Source: Micropterix aruncella
Taxonomy: Eukaryota; Arthropoda; Insecta; Lepidoptera; Micropterigidae
Direction of reading: 5' to 3'
Assembly (NCBI GenBank): GCA_944548615.1
Contig: OX155955.1
Span: forward strand, 14,289,039-14,353,038
Length of the DNA: 64,000 nucleotides
Shown here piece by piece: positions 1 to 13,581 of this stretch. Numbering within the stretch: the stretch's first letter is position 1; each line of letters opens with the position of its first letter. The position numbers and the translations under genes are program-made. The notes beneath the pieces were generated by a model. The model was given only the letters and a program-made list of their open reading frames with translations, had not been told where the DNA came from and ran no database searches.

Positions 1-299
1 TATTTCTTGCAGACAATATTTTAAAGCTAACCTTGTGAATATACAATCTATATGTAACCTATACACCTACACTACAACCTACACATATATGACCTGTACA
101 GTGTGAGCATTGCTTGCGAGTAAATACAATACAATCATATACTCCAGTAGATAGGCAAATTTTATGTAGAATAATCAACGTAAAATAATTTTATTGTCAA
201 TCCAGCAATATGCCTTCGTATTTTTTTAACTATTTTAAACTAAAAAAAATGCATTTTTTTAAAATATAATTAGGATTTAGAATATTCGCAAGGTGCAAA
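1..299. other. AT-rich non-coding DNA
   Basis: No open frame or recognisable repeat is visible here. If the host transporter gene extends upstream, this is intron, because the first recognisable exon at 3789 begins in mid-protein. Confidence 0.4.
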
Positions 300-745
300 G
301 GATAGGAAAGGATAGGAAAGAAAGGATGGGATGAGACGTAGGATAACTAGGAATGTAGAGACATGAAATGCTTTTTCAGAGACACTTGAAAAGTAGAAAC
401 CGTTGGTGCGTTTCTGATATTTGACGGGAGCTGGTTCTATAGTCTAGCTGCATGAATGGTAAAGGAATAAGTAAAAAAAGAAGAATTATGAGTAGGGATC
501 GCAATTTTACTATCCTGACTGGAACGGAGTGGAAGACCATGACTGAAATTTTCGGTTAGGTAGGAGGGAGCGGTAGGATTATTGAGGATGTTATAAAGAA
601 GGGACAGAATATGCATGTTTCTACGTTCACGTATTCGAAGTCAATGAAGTCTGCTTCTATACTCGGTCTAATGTGCCGCGCAACAAAATGGACTTCATTT
701 TTGTGACATGTATGGAGTACTGCTGACGCCAAGCATTTTATTGTT
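300..745 (-). pseudogene. Non-LTR retrotransposon RT C-terminal relic
   Basis: On the minus strand, around 580 down to 350, the translation contains a stretch reading roughly IHAARL-NQLPSNIRNAPTV followed by ST-F-LKKHF. This matches the region after the reverse transcriptase domain in CR1/Jockey-type non-LTR retrotransposons, which usually reads AARLWNxLPxxIRNAPTVxxFK. Further upstream on the same strand (660-590) the frame is patchy, with a fragment like LYNILNNP. Frameshifts and stops break the reading frame, so this is a dead fragment. Family assignment is by motif only, and the 5' limit is uncertain. Confidence 0.6.
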
Positions 746-899
746 AAGCAGTCTAACCATGTATTTCATATGCCCAGATACAGGCTGTTCGGTCTAGTTG
801 GGCATTCGTCTAGAATGATCGTATGGGTTGTGTTCATTTTCTTATTGCTTATATAAATAGTTACAAATCATATCTGTACGATCTCACTGTTAACTCTCT

Positions 900-1175
900 A
901 CCAAGTTGTAACAAATAAATAAATAAAATAAATAAATAGTTCTGTCTATTGCATCCACTGTCTATTGATGAATGCTCCGATTTTTCGAAACACTTTGAGG
1001 GTTATTAAATAAAATTACACATTTCCTAGTACGGCAGCGCCAGGTGTCACAGAGTCTGGCCTGCTGACTCGACCCCAGCATTCTATGTCCAAAATAATTT
1101 CTGATCTAAAAGAATCAGCTTTTACAAAACTATCGCACTTTTTGTCGCAGCCTCCTGCAATAGTATGTATGTACA
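900..1175. repeat. Dispersed repeat, intact relative of the 13900-15075 repeat
   Basis: This segment matches 13900-14015 and then 14950-15075 closely. Shared landmarks are the short phrases CCTAGTACG-CAGCGCCAGGTGTC and TTTTTGTCGC-G. The relative at 13.9-15.1 kb is split by a hAT element, so this copy serves as its empty site. It follows an AAATAAAT-type simple repeat at about 917-940. No coding capacity is seen. Confidence 0.6.
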
Positions 1176-2268
<1,093 letters not shown>

Positions 2269-2289
2269 CTAGAACGTTATTTAAACGTG

Positions 2290-2686
<397 letters not shown>

Positions 2687-2720
2687 TAAACCTTTAATTT
2701 GCTCTCTATTAATTTGTAAA

Positions 2721-3316
<596 letters not shown>

Positions 3317-3420
3317 AGCTGTTGCTCTTGTAACTTTATTGTGTGTTGTATATAGATGATGATTATCATGGCCATGATAGTAGAGTAGGGTTACCCTAAC
3401 GAATATCTGACTCCAGACTT
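3317..3420 (-). pseudogene. Short non-LTR RT fragment, relative of 10969-11517
   Basis: About 100 bp matching positions 11197-11290 of the better preserved RT fragment. Both contain TATAGATGATxATTxTCATG followed by AGTAGAGTAGG-TACC. It abuts the duplicated TA module, and the 11-kb relative also lies next to a (TA)n tract. Too short to call a family by itself. Confidence 0.55.
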
Positions 3421-3569
3421 TCTATATTGACCCTTCAATCACCCTATATTATAATCCAGGTATTATTTGCATTATATACCAAGGATATATAGGGATATAT
3501 ATCCGTAATATGTAATGCAAATAATTCTAGGCCTAAATTATAGTGTGACCGGAGGGTCGATAGAAAGTA
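3417..3569. mobile_element. Foldback/MITE-like inverted repeat
   Basis: The two halves are imperfect reverse complements. ACTTTCTAT begins the left end and ATAGAAAGT closes the right. ATTATTTGCATTA on the left pairs with TAATGCAAATAAT on the right, and the centre is the palindrome-like TATATAGGGATATATA. It is non-coding, about 150 bp, in the intron upstream of the first visible transporter exon. No clear target-site duplication was found. Confidence 0.7.
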
Positions 3570-3788
3570 TGGAGGGATAATAGGGTGGTCAATAACCGAT
3601 TAAAACATATGTACCTATATTCAAAATCCTACCATTTTGAGATTTTTTATACTAATTTGGATTTTCACCCGATTAAAGTTGTAAAATTTCATGTTACAAA
3701 TAAATTTGAGAGCAAAATTAACCTAACCAAAAATTTTGAAATTGCTACAATTCTGATATTGTTTTATTTTTACCATATTGAACTTCAG

Positions 3789-3920
3789 GTCACACTGGGT
3801 ACTTGCACAGCATGCTTCATCCTCGGTCTGCCCATGTGCTTCAGTGGTGGAGTTTTCCTCTTCACTCTGCTTGATTGGAACACTGCCTCTTGGGCTATAT
3901 TGGTTGTTGGATTTGCGGAG
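3789..3920 (+). CDS. SLC6-family transporter exon (TM9 region)
   Basis: A 44-codon exon preceded by a TTCAG acceptor (AG at 3787-3788) and followed by a GTAGGC donor at 3921; both boundaries are phase 0. The translation starts VTLGTCTACFILGLPMC, then GGVFLFTLLDW. This is the TM9 signature of sodium-dependent neurotransmitter transporters (usual form VTxxxCxxxFLLGLPxCTxGGxYxxxLxD). These are plasma-membrane Na+/Cl- symporters for GABA, glycine, taurine, monoamines or amino acids. The exon is continuous in frame with 4140-4274. The substrate subgroup cannot be decided because the binding-site helices (TM1, 3, 6, 8) are upstream of the window. The frame running into the exon from 3585 is intron, not coding. 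Confidence 0.92.
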
Positions 3921-4139
3921 GTAGGCACTTTTTTTTAAACATAGCGACAATTCCTTCTCGGAAATTAGAAGTTAGTACTATTTTAACTTTAGTAAATGCT
4001 TTTCTGGATTCTACAAAAAAAGAGTTTTTTTTAATTCAGAAAATTGGAGAAGGCTTCTTATAATCTCAGGAATCTTTTTAGAAATCACTGAGTAAAAGAA
4101 ATATATTCCCAAAATATAATATTATTTTACCTTTTTTAG
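3921..4139 (+). other. Intron (219 bp) of SLC6-family gene
   Basis: Bounded by GTAGGC at the 5' end and a T-rich tract ending in TTTTTTAG at 4139. It is phase 0 and contains nothing recognisable. Confidence 0.85.
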
Positions 4140-4274
4140 TGCGTGGCGGTCTCCTGGTGCCTGGGAGCCTGGAAGGCTATTAAAGACCTAGCGTCAATGG
4201 GAATGAATCTGTATCTGCCACAACGTTGGTATTGGGTATCTACCTGGGCTGTCCTTTGTCCAGTATTCTGTATG
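4140..4274 (+). CDS. SLC6-family transporter exon (TM10 to start of TM11)
   Basis: A 45-codon exon with acceptor TTTTTTAG (4132-4139) and donor GTAAGA at 4275, both phase 0. It reads CVAVSWCLGAWKAIKDLASM, then LYLPQRWYWVSTWAVLCPVF. The preceding exon ends FAE, so together they give the family TM10 motif E-x-(I/V)-A-V-S-W-x-x-G. The segment YWxxxWAxxxPxF is the start of TM11. The usual YG after SWxx is LG here, a mild departure. Very confident as a family exon, with no claim on substrate. Confidence 0.92.
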
Positions 4275-4818
4275 GTAAGAAACAACTTTGTGACTATCTA
4301 AATTCTTATCATTTTTACACTTTGATATATTCGGCGGTTAGGTTTTGTGTTAGGAGTTAGCGAATCGGGGCAATTACCACAGATGGGCTAAAAATGCAAA
4401 TTGAGGGGTTAATAAAGCGACAATTCCATCGATTGTCACGCTTGCGTCGAGATCCTTCGCCCTTTTCTGAATCATCATCAGCTTGCGAAATAAGAAACTA
4501 TACCTAAAAATCGGGGCGCTTTACATTACACCTGAAAATAGCACTCACTTTTTTTGAAATATCTATTAAAAATGGCAATATTTAACAACTAAATAATACA
4601 TTTTTTTCATCTGCAACGCCTAAGGGTGGCTCTCACTGTTCAAAACTTTCCCATATCATATCACATACTTGGTTCCATGTCTGACTTATTAATCTGAGAT
4701 AGTAAACTCCTCTGCTCCCATATTAGAGCTTTAGCTACGCCCGGGCGAGGGAGTATTATGCTGCCCCCCGAAAGCAAACAGAACTTAAGAATCAAACCAC
4801 ATTATATAGAGAAAAAAG
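4275..4818. other. Intronic DNA, nothing recognised
   Basis: No open frame of note and no identified repeat. Confidence 0.4.
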
Positions 4819-5329
4819 CAGTGGCGTAACTATAAAAAATTGGGCCCTGGTGCAAAATTTAACAAAGACTCCTCCCGCTACTATTTATCTTCATTATTGC
4901 ATATTTGAAGTAATTTCTGTATACCTAGCTAAATTACATATTAATATTGCAGCTACATTATAAATCGGCGTATTCATTTGCGGTCATTGCCTCGAACCTG
5001 TTGCGGTATCGGAAACGCACTTCAGCTGTTAACAAGTGACAGGAATAGTTAGAAATAATATAAGTAACGAAAAAACTGGTTCTCATAGCATTGTCTTTTA
5101 TAACAACTGATTCAGCAATCTTAAAAATTGTTGCAAGTTTTCAATTTCCCTTGTTGAAGATTTAAAACCAAGTGATAATTGTAATGAGTGTGACTCTGAA
5201 AGGCCGCTTAAAAATTGTTTTTTTACTTTGTTGCATGTGTCACAATTGTGGTTTCGTCCATTTTGGGGCCCCGAACTATCGTGGGCCCCGGTGCGCCGCA
5301 ACGGCCGCACGGGCTTAGTTACGCCACTG
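4819..5329. mobile_element. Non-autonomous hAT-like element
   Basis: Terminal inverted repeats begin CAGTGGCGTAACTA at 4819 and are mirrored by TAGTTACGCCACTG ending at 5329. Subterminal GGGCCC-rich sequence occurs at both ends. The flanking 8-mers are GAAAAAAG (4811-4818) and GAAATAAG (5330-5337), a 7/8 match fitting the 8-bp duplication made by hAT transposases. No transposase motif is evident in the 511-bp interior. Ends and duplication are read directly; family is by established TIR/TSD features. Confidence 0.8.
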
Positions 5330-6619
5330 GAAATAAGGGTACACGTTAAAAGCTACTTAGGCGCTACTTACAATGTTATTGTGACAAAGCTACTTACTAC
5401 GTTAGGCGAAACTATAATTTAAATTATGTTGAAAAATATTATTTATATTAGTTTACAATCTTGTCCAATAAAACATAATAATAAACAATGAAAGTCTAGT
5501 AATGAATTGTCAGCTTAGTAATGAATTGTCATGAATATTAATGAATTGTCTGTCTAGTAATGAATTGTCAGCTTTTTTATATATATACTCTAAGGGTTGC
5601 ACACAAGCAAGCACGTCTGTCGATACATTTTCGAACGTAAAAATCACGATGTTTCGCGTGTATAATATCAGTGTACATAGCCTATGTTGCGCCAAACTGA
5701 GTTCAGTAGCAAGCACTATGAAGCGATTAAGCACTCGGTCGAAAGTATTACTCGATTTGGCGATGGCCAAGGACTTGGAAGAAGAGCCTTTTGGACTTTC
5801 TCGAGGTTTACCTCAACCAACGAAACCAACGAAATTACAAGATTGGACCAAAAATATTGCGAAAAATATTTGTATCTAAATATTTCGATAAAACTTAATA
5901 TTTTATTTTAATACAACTTAATATTCACTCGATGTTTTCGTTCTGCGCCTATTCTACATCCTGAGTTTTATCGATATTATTATTATTGTATGCGGGACGG
6001 GACATTTAAGCCTCGTCTACTGAAAACCCTCTGTAATTTCTAAATTTCAGACGAAAATCGGTTCTAATCCTATTAAACCTTATTATATGTTGTAATGTTT
6101 TAACAAAAAAAAAACTCATAATACAGTAAGTTGATTGAGTGTCAGCATCTTAAAGATACCTCCTACCAGCAAGGTCTAATAGACCTCGCCCGCACCTTGA
6201 GTTATTTCTGCTCGAGGTTTAAAAGACCTCGTGACGCATCTCGAGCGAGATTCAAATTTTAACTGCCGCATATTCCCATATGTTAGTTTATTTTTCTTTT
6301 GTGTAGCCAACACAATATGTACTTATATTATTCAAATTCAAATTGAAAATTCTTTATTAATCTATAATATTACATATATTTTTAAATTCAAAGCCATCCT
6401 AACTAGGCCTCGTCTGTACTAAGGTAGGCTTAATATAAGAGAAGGTAGAGTGATTATCAAAACTTGCTGTATTATTTTTGTTTATTATTATGTCAAATTT
6501 AAGAAGATAGATGTCTCCAAAATAATAAAGCATAATAATATTAATTTTAGGTATATGCATAAAAATATACACGTACATACATAAATAAATATATACTTTA
6601 TAGGTAAATATAAAATAAT
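5330..6619. other. Intronic DNA with short repeats and a possible N-terminal transposase-like frame
   Basis: Around 5493-5575 the phrase AGTAATGAATTGTCAGCTT recurs in short tandem form and resembles pieces of the 13.6-kb foldback. From 5718 a frame starting MKRLSTRSKVLLDLA and ending at 5879 follows a plausible TTCAG acceptor; I do not recognise it. Two small dyads with AGGTC...GACCT occur at about 6170-6235. Positions 6390-6440 share ACTAGGCCT-G-C-GTACTAAGG with 35906-35940 and look like the 3' end of a non-LTR element. Confidence 0.35.
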
Positions 6620-6814
<195 letters not shown>

Positions 6815-7067
6815 TTTTCAAATTGAAATTATGTTTATCACTAAATAAATGAAATGATAAAATAATGAAAGGGCACTTATCTGGTCTGTGGTGACCAGGA
6901 GTGACTCCACGCCTTTTTCGTTTTCTCTTCTCTCAGTATTTGCGGTTTCCTACTGTGGTATTCGAACCTTTCTACTTTATCCTACAGCGGCGACACAACA
7001 ATGCGAAAGACGAGAATGAATGCTGGAAAATAATAGGCGATTAGTGTTTCTTAAATATTAATGATTT

Positions 7068-7125
7068 TTATAAAATGTATATCAATATTTCGGCTCAGCC
7101 GTCGTCAAGATATATGACATTTCTG
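7068..7125 (-). ncRNA. Hammerhead-like motif in left arm
   Basis: Mirror copy of the motif at 10205-10265. The core on the minus strand is TTGACGACGGCTGAGCCGAA (7089-7108). See the right-arm entry for structure and doubts. Confidence 0.35.
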
Positions 7126-7306
7126 AAATCGAACAATTCGTTGAAAATTTAAATTCAAGGAATCGAACAAAAAGAAATGGATTAATAATATTTTACACGA
7201 TTTAGTTAAGGTACCATAACCAACCGTGCAAAACGTTATTTTAAAATGAATGATTATAAATTAAAAGAAAAAGCATTTGATGATTATGATAATATGATAA
7301 ACCTTA

Positions 7307-8122
7307 TTAATTTTGCCTATTGAGACCGGAACCTTTGCAAGCGCCTAAAATATAAATATAAGCCAATTCCCAAGATTTGACGTCCCTTTCTTTTGCATTA
7401 TCCCCAAGGCATTTTATTATTTTAACTTTAAAACATTGATCAAAAGATAAATTATGCGCCCTGGCATGCAAAGATATTGGGAGTTGGCTTTCATTTCCTA
7501 CACTAGCCCTATGATTATTTAGTCTAATATTAAGTGGTGTTGTTGTTTCACCGATATAAAAGGCATCACAAGTCCTGCACAGAAGTTGATATACTATATT
7601 TTTTGAAATACAACTGCAATGAAAGGGAACCCTGTAACTATTAGTAGTATTTGGACTGGTAAAAAAAGGACTTAGATCTAACAGAGGACAAGTTTTACAA
7701 CGTGGACGACCACAAGGTTGAAGCCCAAAAGTATTATTACCAATAGAGAAATTTTGATTATTTTTTGTTTTGTTTAATATTGATCTAATATTAGGTGGTC
7801 TGCGGAAAGATAAAATTGGCGGTGAATCTAAGAGATCCTTAGTGGATGCATCATTAGAAATGATGGGGAATAAATCAGATAATATATCTCGCAGTTTCTC
7901 AGCACCAGGAAAATAAGTGGTGCTAAGAAAGATTTTATTATTATTATTATTTTTATTTGAAGAAATTTTAGGTTTTGGTATATATTTTACTTCAGAGTTT
8001 AGAATATGTTTATCCAATAGAGGAGCAGGGTATTTTCTTTCAAGAAGAGATTGCTTTAGATTATTGAGATATTTATCTAAATTTTCTTTGTTGTTAACTA
8101 AACGGTGTCCGCGAATGGACAT
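7307..8122 (-). pseudogene. Truncated Penelope-like ORF (linker + GIY-YIG) in inverted arm
   Basis: This 271-codon frame equals the last 271 residues of the + strand element protein (residues 353-623), starting MSIRGHRLV and ending at a TAA at 7307. It lacks the whole RT core, being cut at the arm junction 8122. It keeps the Cys-rich linker and the YIGET GIY-YIG motif, so an endonuclease-only polypeptide could be made if transcribed. It is more likely a passive partial copy. Confidence 0.85.
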
Positions 8123-8154
8123 CTTTTCTAAATAGCCTCAAGCCAACATCAAAC

Positions 8155-10026
8155 TTGTCAGTAGATGAACGTGCAGCTCTTGAGAGTCTTAGCAAGGATA
8201 CCAGCATCGTCATTTTGCCGGCTGATAAAGGTTCCACTACTGTCATACTTAACAAAACTGACTATGTTACTGAAGGCTTGAGACAACTTAGAGATGAAAC
8301 TTTCTATAAAAAACTATCTAGAGATCCAAACAAAAATTTTGCAGTGAAAATAAAAAAATATATTGAACAAAATAAATCAAATGAAAAATTATCAGACGAA
8401 GATGTTAAAACTTTAATTCCTGATCCTATCAGAACTCCAAATTTTTACCTATTACCTAAAATTCACAAGCCTAATAATCCTGGACGACCAATAGTCGCAA
8501 GCTTTAACTCTCCGACAGAAAGAATTTCGGCTTTTGTAGATTATTTTTTACAACCTTTTGTGAAAAATCTAAATTCTCATATCAAAGACAGCTATCATTT
8601 TATTGATATTTTAAAGAATACTGTAATTCCAAAGTCAGACGACCTATTATTTGTTACTATTGACGCCATATCCCTGTATACCAATATTCCTCATAATTTA
8701 GGATTGGAAGCCATTTCTTATTTTCTTGATGAGAGACCTCATCCTCAAATACCTTCTACGGATTTTCTTTGCAAATTAGCCGAGTTTGTCTTAACGTGTA
8801 ATGCTTTCTCCTTTGAAGATGAATTTTATCTTCAAATTAAAGGGACTGCTATGGGCACGCGAATGGCCCCTTCGTATGCCAACCTTTTCATGGGATTATT
8901 CGAGCAAAATTTTCTTCAAACGCAAAATTTAAAACCCATATTATGGTATAGATTTATTGACGACATAGTAATGATTTGGCCACACGGACAAACTACTCTA
9001 ACAACCTTTCTTGACGACCTAAATAATTTTGGCCCTTTGAATTTCACTCATACCATTTCTAAATCACAAATTACTTTCTTAGATGTTGATTTAACAATTT
9101 CCGAAGGTAAAATTAAAACCGCGATTCATATAAAACCTACAAATAAAGAACAGTATTTACACTTTGATAGCTGTCATCCATTTCACACCAAGAGATCCAT
9201 TCCCTACTCAATGTCCATTCGCGGACACCGTTTAGTTAACAACAAAGAAAATTTAGATAAATATCTCAATAATCTAAAGCAATCTCTTCTTGAAAGAAAA
9301 TACCCTGCTCCTCTATTGGATAAACATATTCTAAACTCTGAAGTAAAATATATACCAAAACCTAAAATTTCTTCAAATAAAAATAATAATAATAATAAAA
9401 TCTTTCTTAGCACCACTTATTTTCCTGGTGCTGAGAAACTGCGAGATATATTATCTGATTTATTCCCCATCATTTCTAATGATGCATCCACTAAGGATCT
9501 CTTAGATTCACCGCCAATTTTATCTTTCCGCAGACCACCTAATATTAGATCAATATTAAACAAAACAAAAAATAATCAAAATTTCTCTATTGGTAATAAT
9601 ACTTTTGGGCTTCAACCTTGTGGTCGTCCACGTTGTAAAACTTGTCCTCTGTTAGATCTAAGTCCTTTTTTTACCAGTCCAAATACTACTAATAGTTACA
9701 GGGTTCCCTTTCATTGCAGTTGTATTTCAAAAAATATAGTATATCAACTTCTGTGCAGGACTTGTGATGCCTTTTATATCGGTGAAACAACAACACCACT
9801 TAATATTAGACTAAATAATCATAGGGCTAGTGTAGGAAATGAAAGCCAACTCCCAATATCTTTGCATGCCAGGGCGCATAATTTATCTTTTGATCAATGT
9901 TTTAAAGTTAAAATAATAAAATGCCTTGGGGATAATGCAAAAGAAAGGGACGTCAAATCTTGGGAATTGGCTTATATTTATATTTTAGGCGCTTGCAAAG
10001 GTTCCGGTCTCAATAGGCAAAATTAA
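8155..10026 (+). CDS. Penelope-like reverse transcriptase / GIY-YIG endonuclease
   Basis: A 623-codon open frame. The N-terminal ILPADKGSTTVI (20-31) and NFYLLPKIHKP (96-106) are typical of Penelope RTs. RT motif A is TIDAISLYTNIP (D170), motif B GTAMGTRMAPSYANLFMG (about 230-247), and motif C YRFIDDIVMIW (D269, D270). A CxxxxCxxC cluster (C489, C494, C497) precedes a GIY-YIG domain with IVYQ (528), FYIGET (540-545), R552 and H556, and a WELAYI segment near E604. All catalytic residues expected by eye are present. The listed start is TTG. The frame is open back to the arm junction at 8122, so the real N-terminus has probably been cut away (relatives are about 700-850 residues). The protein would reverse-transcribe element RNA primed at endonuclease nicks in the nucleus. 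Intact catalytic motifs suggest a young copy. Confidence 0.95.
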   Translation: MSVDERAALESLSKDTSIVILPADKGSTTVILNKTDYVTEGLRQLRDETFYKKLSRDPNKNFAVKIKKYIEQNKSNEKLSDEDVKTLIPDPIRTPNFYLLPKIHKPNNPGRPIVASFNSPTERISAFVDYFLQPFVKNLNSHIKDSYHFIDILKNTVIPKSDDLLFVTIDAISLYTNIPHNLGLEAISYFLDERPHPQIPSTDFLCKLAEFVLTCNAFSFEDEFYLQIKGTAMGTRMAPSYANLFMGLFEQNFLQTQNLKPILWYRFIDDIVMIWPHGQTTLTTFLDDLNNFGPLNFTHTISKSQITFLDVDLTISEGKIKTAIHIKPTNKEQYLHFDSCHPFHTKRSIPYSMSIRGHRLVNNKENLDKYLNNLKQSLLERKYPAPLLDKHILNSEVKYIPKPKISSNKNNNNNKIFLSTTYFPGAEKLRDILSDLFPIISNDASTKDLLDSPPILSFRRPPNIRSILNKTKNNQNFSIGNNTFGLQPCGRPRCKTCPLLDLSPFFTSPNTTNSYRVPFHCSCISKNIVYQLLCRTCDAFYIGETTTPLNIRLNNHRASVGNESQLPISLHARAHNLSFDQCFKVKIIKCLGDNAKERDVKSWELAYIYILGACKGSGLNRQN

Positions 10027-10204
10027 TAAGGTTTATCATATTATCATAATCATCAAATGCTTTTTCTTTTAATTTATAATCATTCATTTTAAAATAACGT
10101 TTTGCACGGTTGGTTATGGTACCTTAACTAAATCGTGTAAAATATTATTAATCCATTTCTTTTTGTTCGATTCCTTGAATTTAAATTTTCAACGAATTGT
10201 TCGA

Positions 10205-10265
10205 TTTCAGAAATGTCATATATCTTGACGACGGCTGAGCCGAAATATTGATATACATTTTATAA
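10205..10265 (+). ncRNA. Degenerate hammerhead-ribozyme-like motif in Penelope 3' tail
   Basis: The core TTGACGACGGCTGAGCCGAA (10225-10244) fits the hammerhead layout CUGANGA - stem II - GAA. Stem II is CGGC/GCCG with loop TGA, followed by ATAT/ATAT as a possible stem III and then an A at the cleavage position. The usual C3 of CUGANGA is T here, which would be expected to impair catalysis. Hammerhead motifs are established in Penelope-like elements. Activity here is doubtful. Confidence 0.4.
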
Positions 10266-10516
10266 AAATCATTAATATTTAAGAAACACTAATCGCCTAT
10301 TATTTTCCAGCATTCATTCTCGTCTTTCGCATTGTTGTGTCGCCGCTGTAGGATAAAGTAGAAAGGTTCGAATACCACAGTAGGAAACCGCAAATACTGA
10401 GAGAAGAGAAAACGAAAAAGGCGTGGAGTCACTCCTGGTCACCACAGACCAGATAAGTGCCCTTTCATTATTTTATCATTTCATTTATTTAGTGATAAAC
10501 ATAATTTCAATTTGAA

Positions 10517-10947
<431 letters not shown>

Positions 10948-10968
10948 ATATATCTCACAAATCGTGCT

Positions 10969-11517
10969 CTATTTTAATATATATGTTATTAATGTCTCCG
11001 TTTCTTGTCGACCCATAGCCAAAAATGACTTTGTTAGGTTTTTCTTTACGCCGTGACTAGTCCTAGATTTCAGTCCTGCAGGAAATACACTATTCATTTT
11101 GTTGAACAGTCGAGGAGCAATGTAAGAAAAGTGTTTGTTTTTGTGCAAAACTTGTTCTCTTTTTTGGATTAAGTGCTGTCTGGTTGTTGTTACTCGTGTT
11201 CCTTTATGGTGTGTTAAATATAGATGATAATTCTCATGATTATAGTAGTAGAGTAGGACTACCTTAGCGTATATTTGACGAATGTCAAGGACTTTAGATT
11301 CATTGTACAAGCTCTCAGAAGAATACCGGAAGGGTTTTTTGTGTATTACTCTTAATAGCGACTTTTGGGCTTTAATTAGAGGATCAAGTGCTTGCAGCGA
11401 GGCTCCACCCCAAGCTATGATTCCGTATGCTAGTAAGTTATGGGCCAATGCCAAATATATCGTTCGTACTAAATCTTTGGATACGGCATTTCTTATTAAC
11501 TTGAATGTATTAACTTG
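10969..11517 (-). pseudogene. Non-LTR retrotransposon RT C-terminal fragment
   Basis: A 161-codon frame on the minus strand, open upstream to about 11517 (KLIRNAVSKDLVRTIYLALA precedes it). It contains LAYGIIAWGGA, QKSLLRVIHKKP and SLYNESKVLDIRQIYAK. These match the thumb and C-terminal region of CR1/Jockey-type non-LTR reverse transcriptases (YGIxxWGGA...QKxxLRxI). The catalytic palm is missing, so this is a 5'-truncated insertion. Its stop codon lies about 20 bp from the (TA)n tract, which may represent its 3' tail or its target. Confidence 0.75.
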
Positions 11518-13581
11518 AATGAATTATAAACTTGAGTTATAGGTTAGCTGATAGACATTGCCGCAAGGCAATAAACTCGTTTTTTTTCATTGAAATAAAG
11601 AGATTTATTTTTATTATTATTATTTAGACGTACATTTTCTTCTTCTGTTTTTTTTTGGAGAGTCTTACATACTTGCTAAATCGAATCCAACCCATTACCA
11701 TTAGGTTAAAGCCATGACTGATGTCGTTTTATTAGTAAATAATGTGGCTCGATCAAAGGGTAGCAAGCGTTCGTAGCACCGCCAAAAACCGCCATCAAAT
11801 ACATTGATGGTTCTCTCACAAAGCGATAGACAGGCGGAGAGAGGTTTCGCAGTTTCGCTTAAAGGGTCGAGGACGACCTTGCGGAGATAGTTCCTCTTGG
11901 CACAGATTATAAAAGAAATGTTACTAATAAACCAGATGCGTTCTGCTTTTACGAGTAATAATGACTTTATCGTTTTTGTTGGTGTCGATTAGCCGACTGT
12001 TTGGATGGTTTTGTAACCTGGATTGACAGGAGAGTGTATAATAAAGATACGAAATTAGCCTATTAAAAATGTAAATATCCATGGACTAATAAAGCTCTCA
12101 CGCGTCACCCTATTTGCACTGCCCTTCGGAGTCTGTCTGATCTTATACAACTGAATTTCCAAATGGGCATAAGTCCGGCTGCTATATTTTCCAAAAATCC
12201 ACGTTTCCTTTTATACTCGCTTTTCCCTGTTTTTTTTGGTGGCTCCTGTTTCTTCCACCTATCTTTTACCAAAATTTGACGAATATTATAATCTATCATA
12301 ATGTTTTTAAATATGATTATGGTTAACACTTTTATCTTTTAAATTTTATTTTGATTGTCCTGCTAATAAGGATTAATAATAACTATAGTGTCTCCATTCG
12401 CTCAAAAGACAATTGGCAAAAATGTATCGGCGATGTGCCCACCTCTCCAATAACAATAATGTATTTATCATTGAAATGATCTATTTAACTACAATATTTA
12501 TGACTACTTCAACTTACCTTAATTATGAGCCGTTTTGGATTTTTTAAGTTCGGAATCTTCTTAAATATGGATAATTACACGAAAACCAAATGTTACCATG
12601 ATGTTAATTATTTATTAAAAATATATCATTCGCAGCGAAGACTCATAAAATATAGTATATTATGATATACGGTCACTGGGCACACCATGTTGGACAGCTG
12701 ACCTTAGCATATTACATACTACTTAAACAGAGCGGCAATGAAATCATGACACATTACAGAGTTCAAGCAATATATCCCAGTATTTCCTTTTCATATAGTG
12801 CTAACAAACAAGCATTTTTAGGAATAAATACCCGTAGTTTGTAGTCACACAGCATATTTTATTTTGTTTTTATTTTATTTTATTTTATAGCAAACTTACA
12901 GATAGTAAATATATGATACTAGTATTTTAAAAACATATTCAAACGAAACAAATTTACTATCCTATGAATAGTTTACAATGCTTGCATAACAAATTAACAT
13001 AGAAATAACATAAACATGTTGATAGTCGAAAAAAATATAATAAAACTCATAATAATATAAGGGTAAGAAAAGTAATAATAAATTAAGTTGACTTAATTAA
13101 GGTTATTTAGATAGAGCCAAAAAGAAGTATGAGTAATTGGATAATAATATATATTATACATAATATGATATAATACAATAGTATCTTATAATATAATAAT
13201 CATATAACACAGTACATTAGGATGGCAGTTAGTGAAATCTTAAGAAGTAGGAGATAGGGTAGGTATGATCTAATCTTTTATTAAATTACTGGAATCTTAA
13301 AATACATCTAATCCTTTGCACGATTTATCTAAAACGCGACACATTCTGGTAAAAAGTCACGACACATATGTATGTACTTTATCGTTTCGAGTATTCTGCG
13401 ACCGTTTTCGCTTAAAAAGTCATTAAAATACAATCCCTGAATGTGTTAGGTGTCCTAGGGGATATCAGGTAATTAAAAATATTGAATAGGATATAAATTA
13501 GAAACGGCTCATATTTGAAACCAGTCGTTCTAGTAATAACGTCGTAATAGCCTTTCTAGTAATAAAGTCACTCAGTATGAC
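11518..13581. other. AT-rich intron, nothing recognised
   Basis: Scattered short frames are without recognisable domains. A TTTTA pentamer run occurs near 12858-12889. Positions 12840-13200 are a low-complexity AT region. Confidence 0.35.

Noticed and set aside
3585..3788. Upstream part of the 117-codon frame as a transporter N-terminus
   Set aside because: A clear TTCAG acceptor ends at 3788 and family similarity starts exactly there. The preceding part is intron read in frame.
7917..8135. 72-codon + frame in the left Penelope arm and its mirror at 9204-9416
   Set aside because: Antisense shadow of the real element ORF.
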